Assembly: GCF_004011695.2 (NCBI RefSeq)
Contig: NC_082419.1
Span: forward strand, 868,001 to 932,000
DNA from: Ascochyta rabiei
Taxonomy: Eukaryota > Ascomycota > Dothideomycetes > Pleosporales > Didymellaceae
DNA length: 64,000 nucleotides
Direction: 5' to 3'
The first letter of the stretch is position 1; each line of letters starts with the position of its first letter. The notes beneath the pieces were generated by a model, which did not search any database, was not told the DNA's origin, and saw nothing but the letters and a program-made list of their open reading frames with translations. This document shows positions 57,878-64,000 of this stretch, piece after piece. The position numbers and the translations under genes are program-made.

Positions 57878-58572
57878 TTTTGTACATATTACCCGGGATA
57901 CGACAATCAAGAAATTCCTTTAAACTGAATTCAATACTTCACTTGCAGTGGATACTTGTGGTGGTTCAAGACCGTGACTGCGGATAATGGTCGATGAGCT
58001 GCGACAACACTAACGTCAAAGTAACATCACACCAACAGTAGTTCACTTGCAAAAACTCAATACAAATCTTCCTTGATGACATTCAACATAGTTGTATTTC
58101 TCGCAGTCCGTTCTTCTTAACGCACGTCTGCTCACTCCTAGGGCACTAACATATCAATGACTCGAGGAGAACTGGATTGGAACCATCGCTGTTGGGTAGA
58201 GATAGGGAAGGACTCGTCGATAGCATTTGGTTTGTTGAAAAGACACCGAGCGGAGCCAGGGATAGGGAGGGTTGGACAAAGGTTTAAGGAGAGCCTGCGC
58301 AATACCTGCTAAACATAGAAACAAGTAGAAAGCAACAGTGTTTGAAGGCAGTAAGGGTCCTTACTCTGCAATTTATGTTGCCGCTCCGTGCTTTCAAGTT
58401 TTCTGGTGGAATCTATGCTTTGCATTTCAGATGCTATTCGACACGTGTTCATAGTGCCTCATGCGAAGGAGTGCCTAATACGAAGGAAGTTGGGTATACG
58501 TGGTTAACTCCATACCAGTACTTCAATGCATGATCGTAATTTCGTTCAATCGTACCGTGTCATCTCATGCTT
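57878..58572. other. Intergenic between convergent NDUFA8 and APC15
   Basis: AT-richer 3' flanks; nothing coding is supported. Confidence 0.45.
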
Positions 58573-59604
58573 TCATCCTCTCCGACCGCCACGCGCGGCT
58601 CTCAGGAATTGATCTCTCAAGCTCGGCCTCTGTGCAGCTGGTGAGCTTCTCAAGAACGAGCTCCCTTCCAGGATCGAACTGCTGCCATCGATGCCAAAGC
58701 TGCTTCTCCCATTGCCCAGACTGGCTCCAAGGTCGATCCTACGCCCTATGCTGTGTCCAATACCGAGGTTTTGTTGTGCGCCTCCCGTGCTTGGAAGACC
58801 GGAGCTACGTCGTCCGGAGCTGCGTCTACCAGAGCTGCGGCGTGCACTCTGGAACCCAGAACTTCGTCTCATTGAGCGTGTTGTTCTCACAGAGCTCATC
58901 CCTGGCAGCCGACTTGCTGCATCATCGTCGCTGGAGTCTTCGAGCTCGGAGTCCGTGTGCTCGTAGCTACCCGCCTCTGGTATATCGTCGTCCAGGTCGC
59001 GCTCATCCTGCAACACACCCGCCATCTCGGCCTCTTCCATTTCCAACATGGCGCTAACCTCCGCCTCCACCATGCTCCCCTCGATGAATGAGTCTTCGTT
59101 GAACGGTATGCTCTCCTGTTCCCGTGCACCATCTTCTGTGTCAGACACGCTGCCTTCCTCGTCTGAAGAACTATCTGAAGCAGACAGCTCGCTCGCGCTT
59201 GCTTCCGCCTCAGGCACATCGTCGTCCAGGTCCCTCTCCTCCACCTCCCCGTTCTCCTCCATTCCCTCCCTATCCTGCCGTTCCTCCGCATTGGTGGCTT
59301 CTTGTTGGGCTGCCGCAAGGTCCATCATAACTTGCTCGCGGCGCGCCATGATCTCCTGTTCTTGCTTCTCAAGCTCCTCGTCTGTGGTTGCCTGGAGCGT
59401 TTTGGTGACACCCGGAGGCCTAATCCACCCGGCTCCGAAGCGTTGTACGTTTGCCTTGCGTTGCTCGAAGATATTCTCATCTTGGGTGAGGGTTGCGAGG
59501 AGAGTGGACGTGCGGTGAGTTGGGCGTCGTTGTTGCGGGTGTGGGTGTGGTGTGTTGTTTGGAGGGGACGTGGAGAGGTCTTCTGAGGGGAAAGAGTTGG
59601 TCAC
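58573..59604 (-). CDS. APC15: Apc15/Mnd2-like subunit of the anaphase-promoting complex
   Basis: A single exon encodes 343 residues. The conserved part is N-terminal, residues about 35-110: LTQDENIFEQRKANVQRFGAGWIRPPG followed by a helical EELEKQEQEIMARREQ stretch. This is the pattern of fungal Apc15 proteins (Mnd2 in yeast), which regulate checkpoint-complex turnover on the anaphase-promoting ubiquitin ligase. The middle is very acidic with two ERDLDDD(V/I)PEA repeats. The C-terminus is Ser/Arg-rich with RRSSGRRSSG repeats and is probably disordered. The first ATG is used. It is convergent with NDUFA8. Confidence 0.8.
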   Translation of the reverse strand: MTNSFPSEDLSTSPPNNTPHPHPQQRRPTHRTSTLLATLTQDENIFEQRKANVQRFGAGWIRPPGVTKTLQATTDEELEKQEQEIMARREQVMMDLAAAQQEATNAEERQDREGMEENGEVEERDLDDDVPEAEASASELSASDSSSDEEGSVSDTEDGAREQESIPFNEDSFIEGSMVEAEVSAMLEMEEAEMAGVLQDERDLDDDIPEAGSYEHTDSELEDSSDDDAASRLPGMSSVRTTRSMRRSSGFQSARRSSGRRSSGRRSSGLPSTGGAQQNLGIGHSIGRRIDLGASLGNGRSSFGIDGSSSILEGSSFLRSSPAAQRPSLRDQFLRAARGGRRG

Positions 59605-60274
59605 GCGGTGGGAGGGCCATAGGCTGGCGTCCTAGTCATTTAGTTAGTGATCTGAAAGCCATTGTGAATGTAAGGCTGTCAGAGCATGCTGGAGGATCCG
59701 TTTTGTCTGTTTTGGTGCTGAAGTACTGACAAAAGAGTATACATACCGCCCGCGGAGCAACCATTGGTAGCGATAGCATTGCGTGTAGGACTTAAATCGC
59801 AGTTGAGCTGCTATACAAAAGTGTCGCGTGCAACTGCAGCAGACGCGTTGGTGGAGCAAGCACCTCGGCAGTAAGCTTGTCGATCACCGAAGCTATTGAG
59901 CCAATAACAAGAGGCGCCACCCAACGTGCTTCACCACCCTCACTTCGAACGGCGACGCTCGTTTCATGACGTGACTGTGTAGATATGGTACGTAGCAGAT
60001 AATCCTTCTCTTTAATAATCTCACACTTGTACCTCTCCCCTTCATCCGTTCTTGAGACTTTGTATACTACAAGCTGTTCTCCTCTTAACGTGATTGAGGG
60101 GCTCACGACTACTGGTCATTGAACTCAGGGCTATACTTTGTGCGGCAGACCCAAGACCCGAAAAATTCAGGAAAGGCTCCTCTTTTTAGAGCCACTCAAT
60201 CCTCTATTGCGATACAAAAGTCACTCAAACATCATCATTTCCACGGCTCGATTTCAGCTTATCAGACTCGCTCG
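59605..60274. other. Divergent intergenic region, APC15 and the small secreted gene
   Basis: No supported gene. A minus-strand frame (59792-60106) has no recognisable content. Confidence 0.4.
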
Positions 60275-60526
60275 ATGTTCAATTTGAAAGTACTCCTCAA
60301 TATTGCTTTACTGGTAGTACTGGTAATAGCCCGTTCCCAACCCCATGTTCATCTGAAACCTACCGACAGTGACAACGACGATTTCTGGGCCAAGAAGCCA
60401 ATGCACACAACAGACCTCATGGCAGGCAAGTCACACTCGACGCTCGACACTACAGTCACCCGAACGCACGTACCCACGGGAATACCAAGTCCTCAAATCC
60501 CGCAAGTAGAAGTGGACGAGCTGTGA
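60275..60526 (+). CDS. Small secreted protein, 83 residues, C-terminal VDEL
   Basis: The ATG at 60275 opens a clear signal peptide (MFNLKVLLNIALLVVLVIARS), then a short hydrophilic mature part without cysteines, rich in Thr/Pro/Asp, ending VEVDEL. The frame is open 52 codons further upstream, but that part is basic and the internal ATG lies exactly at the start of the signal. The final VDEL resembles the HDEL/KDEL retrieval signal, so the protein might cycle in the endoplasmic reticulum and not be released. I recognise no family. It could be an effector-like secreted protein, but the lack of cysteines and expression data makes that a guess. Confidence 0.5.
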   Translation: MFNLKVLLNIALLVVLVIARSQPHVHLKPTDSDNDDFWAKKPMHTTDLMAGKSHSTLDTTVTRTHVPTGIPSPQIPQVEVDEL

Positions 60527-63500
60527 TGTTCAGACTGTTCTCTACTGCTAGTCCAAGGCTGGCGTTTGGTGGTATCCAAGCCCAGTAAGGGAAGATACGC
60601 ATCGACATAGGAGTATGGAGCACATCTATGTGCGTGGAGATACCAGGTTTCACTTCTTCAAGTCAACTTCGCCTGAGAAACTCACAACTGGCTGCTCGGA
60701 GCATTTGAAAGTGGGTGTGACTCAATCGACCGCACGGGTACTAGAGTCTAAGCGTTTCCTCACTATAAGGGGTATTTTCCTATCCCTCTGTTGAGTCCTG
60801 TCTCTCGAGGGCATCTGCTTTTCCACACTATACTAGAAACTACTCGTCTCGTGCTATCCCCAGTCATGTCGAAACTGCAGTTGTGTATGCCCCAATACTC
60901 GCTCAGTGCCTACTTCCATGGCAATATGACTGGGGGAAGAACGCACGACCGTTACACGTGGAATAGAAATCCGGAGAGACATGCGTATGGGCAAGAACTG
61001 CCTGCATTTCCAGATGTATGTAGCAAGCACTGAATTGATCTTCCACGCGGAATTTTTATTTGATCATTCAAAGACCGACGGCCTTTGTACAATATTTACA
61101 TTTTTTACCCTTTCGGCACAGCGTACGAACAACACACGTGGTTTAATCTCACATAAGGAGTAATTGAACAACCGCAACACAACTGAGTTCACAGCAGTAA
61201 CTTCCTACCGCTTTCCTTGCACGAATTTGCCGGAAAGCTCAGAGAGCTTATCAGCCGTTCCAAGCGCTACATGTTCCAAGGCAACATCAAGTGTTGCCAT
61301 GATATGTCTACGCCTCACTTCAAATCGACTTCCCGAGAAACAAGGACGAAGATTACGAAAGACTTGTGCGAGCATATACAACGGTGTAGCTCTGTAATAA
61401 CACGTCCTCCTACCTGTCTGCTGCAGATGGGATATCGCCTGGGAAGGAAGGAAGCTATTCCAAGTCTGACTCGACCCAAGACTGCATTGCAAAGCCAACG
61501 CTGGTGAGGATGTACAGGTATGCTGGGAAGACATACATGTCTTGTCCTGGTAAGGAACAAGGGCACTGGAGTTGCCTGATTGGAGTGGAGAGTCGTCGGT
61601 AACTGCGAGTTGGCACGACTCATATTGTCACTTGACTCGAGAGGTGACGAAGGACCGTCAGGCTATGCATCTGCTTCGACACGAAAACTTCCATGCTCGA
61701 ACTGTTCAAACTCGCGGGAAATCTAGGCACAAACTTTTGGTTCGAGTGACGCATGAGAGTCTGTATCAAAGGACGAAGATTGCCGGGACAACGCATACAC
61801 ATTGCAAGGCGGAAGAAGGTGATGAGCTGAGTCGCGGTCGATGGAGTCAGTATGTATGGGGTCTGCGGAACGAGTAGTTCACGGCTCGGGTCGCCGGCTG
61901 ACGGGCACCAAGGATATTCTCCGATCAATATCCAATGTACCTTGTATGCTACGGAGAGTTTCCGTCCATGTGTGACTTGCGGAAGTAATGGGTTGCAGTG
62001 CTTCGTTCGTATCGGGGCAGCGTCCAATTGCAGTCAGCCTATCTCAGGATTTGCCTCCATCTCTGGCACGGATCCTGTTCTTCAAGAATGGGTTACACTC
62101 TTGCAAGCATGGCATGATACGGGCACAATGATCGATGATTTGATGGTGGTCTAAGCCAAGCATGCTGCTTAACAGGCATTGTAATCGTTAGCACTGGCTC
62201 AACAGCATGTCGAGTCCACTTTTCGCAGCCACCCTGCATGAGCCGTAGCTTAGATCCCGCGGTCGCTTGCGTTCATGTACTCTACCTTGGGGTACGTTTG
62301 TATCTCTACGTTCGTCTGCTCAAAGATGCTTGTCTTCGGACGCTAATTCAAGGTCGTTCCCTTCAATTGCCACCATCGCGCCACGGCATTTGCATCCCAC
62401 GCAATTAGTCAACCGGGAATAAGATTCTAAAAGGCTGCACTTTCACAGGCCCTGCCAAGCGGCACGATGAACACAGCTTTTTGGCTATTTTACGTCTTGA
62501 CATCAGCATCAGCGTTGTCGTCAAGACTCGTTGTCGTCGCCCTCCCCGAGATTGCGCTTGGATGGACGCAAAATTTGAGCCACGTAATAGAGGCCAGATC
62601 TCGCTCTCCGACGATCCGAAACCGACCAACTAACTCCACAAACCGCGGCCGCGATGCTCACGATGCCATTCGAGGGCGCTGGATCCGCGTCCGTCAATAG
62701 GCAATGCCTATTCGCAGATGTGAAGCTTCGAACAACGTAAACGACTAAAATTACCGCTTAGCCGTTCGTCTATTCGTTCTCGACTGACGAGGTGTTGATG
62801 GCCGCAATGCTCCACTTGCAAGTGCGTGATGTGGTGTTGGGTAAACCTCGGGTGGCTGCTCAGCGTGAGAGGAGAACGTCGGAACGAGGGACGAGCAGGA
62901 TGTCGGATAGCGGATTTGCTTTCCTCTTGCTGACAGCTGGAGTCGAGCCGCGTAGCCGCAAAGACAGGGTAGGAGTGCGCTACGGACAATCTGAGCGGGA
63001 CGTTCCAAGGGTTGCGGCTCGCAATCTAGGCGTTACTGGCGCGCTGCTTGCTGAACGGTGGGGCAGAAGCACGATGCAGGAGAGAGAGAGATTGAAAGGA
63101 AACGTTCGTGTGTGCATCGATAAACTAGAGTTGCTGGGTGCTCGACTGTTCGTGTTTGGTGCGCGTACTGTATCGCCACATTATTCGCACTAGATGTTTC
63201 TCAGCCTCAGGCCTGTCCAAATAGATTAACGAGGTGCAGATGCAGTGCAGATTAACCGCTAGCTGCTCGAGCCTGATAAGAGCCAAGGTTGACGACGTCA
63301 AACGGAATGAGGGGCAGAATCCACAATCAACAACAGGAGGGGTATGTCCCAAGCACATCGATGCTCATACCTATAACAAGCCTTGTTATGCTATCTTTGG
63401 CCGCTGTTGAGCTCGTGTCGTGCCGTCGTGCATGCAGTCGCATCCTTTCACATAACACAACCGGCGGAATACGGAGTCGAGAGCGTTGCGTGATGTCCGA

Positions 63501-64000
63501 CCGATGCAGCTTGTTGCCACGGGTGGCTACGAAAAGGGGAGGGCGTAGGCGAGCCTTGGGTGCAGCTTGAAAAGGCGTTACGTGCTGATTGAAGGTGGTG
63601 CATCGGAACAGCGAGTTATTGGTGGGCGTCTTGTATGGTGTGCATCACGGTTGCGTTGGCGTCCGTAGACGGACTGTGGATTGCATTGCACGTACCTTGG
63701 TTGCCTGACTGACGTGGAACGGAAACCCATGGTTTGTGCTATGAGTTACTGGCAGCTAGATTGGATCGGTAGACTGAGAATGTTGGAGAGACACCATGGA
63801 CTGTTGGCTGATTATGGACATACTTAAGGTAGCTGGACGTCACTGTTGGTTTGGACGTCTAGGGATGGGTATGCGGCTATTGATGAAGCTCATGAATGGA
63901 CCGCAAGCGGGACGGTGCAGTAGTTCATGTAGCCCCTTGAAACATGCGCGCAGTGCTCCACCACACTGAAGCTGGAAGCCGAAAGACTGTGTCGACAAAC
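60527..64000. other. Sequence without supported genes
   Basis: Normal composition, not RIP-degraded. Frames of 60-135 codons overlap on both strands (for example 61620-62027 minus, 62792-63193 plus). None has a recognisable motif, and I could not join any by convincing introns. A gene with many short exons or a non-coding transcript cannot be excluded. Confidence 0.45.

Noticed and set aside
59048..59518. 156-codon Ser-rich plus-strand frame
   Set aside because: Antisense of the acidic Asp/Glu/Ser region of APC15.
62792..63193. 133-codon plus-strand frame
   Set aside because: Arg/Val/Gly-rich without motif, overlapped by equally long minus-strand frames; no support for either.

Overview
The window is fungal nuclear DNA, most likely from a filamentous ascomycete of the Dothideomycetes/Pleosporales type. 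The evidence is short spliceosomal introns (45-75 bp, GTRNGT donors, CTAAC/CTGAC branch sites), single-copy eukaryotic genes (PCF11, IWS1, TOM5, NUP57, NDUFA8, APC15), and long stretches of AT-rich sequence ruined by C-to-T/G-to-A change in the style of repeat-induced point mutation (RIP), which leaves TAG/TAA stops in almost every old codon line. The genus is not determined.

Layout. 1-8140 is a nest of decayed transposons: a complete-length Fot1/pogo-like element with 43-bp terminal inverted repeats, a truncated Ty3/Gypsy copy on the minus strand, and two 3' fragments of related Fot1-like elements lying tail to tail. 8140-17200 is an island of near-normal composition with poorly known, possibly lineage-specific genes: a two-exon minus-strand gene, a two-exon plus-strand gene, a small protein kinase with an HCD/DFA catalytic core, and a 54-residue Cys-rich protein. 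17200-38800 is again RIP-degraded. It holds a second Gypsy element with both 155-bp LTRs (18053-26485), which is itself split by a 1.2-kb foldback insertion with an 8-bp target duplication and telomere-like G-rich minisatellites. It also holds a broken NACHT-ankyrin (NOD-like receptor) gene at 27.3-29.9 kb and unassignable remnants. At 38.8-39.2 kb is a compound palindrome. At 40.1-42.6 kb lies a five-exon DUF3435 tyrosine-recombinase gene, the family that supplies the 'captain' of Starship giant transposons, with four in-frame stops of the RIP type. At 44.64-44.77 kb is a tRNA-Arg(ACG) gene with a normal 11-nt anticodon intron and a highly unusual 59-bp stretch in place of five T-loop bases.

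45.9-60.5 kb is the conserved core: PCF11 (minus) and IWS1 (plus) are divergent and both act in RNA polymerase II transcription. Next come a secreted GH55 beta-1,3-glucanase (minus), TOM5 (plus, 48 residues in three exons), NUP57 (minus) head-to-head with NDUFA8 (plus), APC15/MND2-like (minus), and a short secreted protein ending in VDEL. 60.5-64 kb has no gene I can support.

The core genes are housekeeping neighbours and not one pathway. The accessory part (captain recombinase, NLR-like gene, island of unknown genes, dense RIP) has the ingredients of a degraded Starship-like region, but its ends cannot be fixed from this sequence. Exon boundaries were read by eye and checked for phase. No database search was possible.
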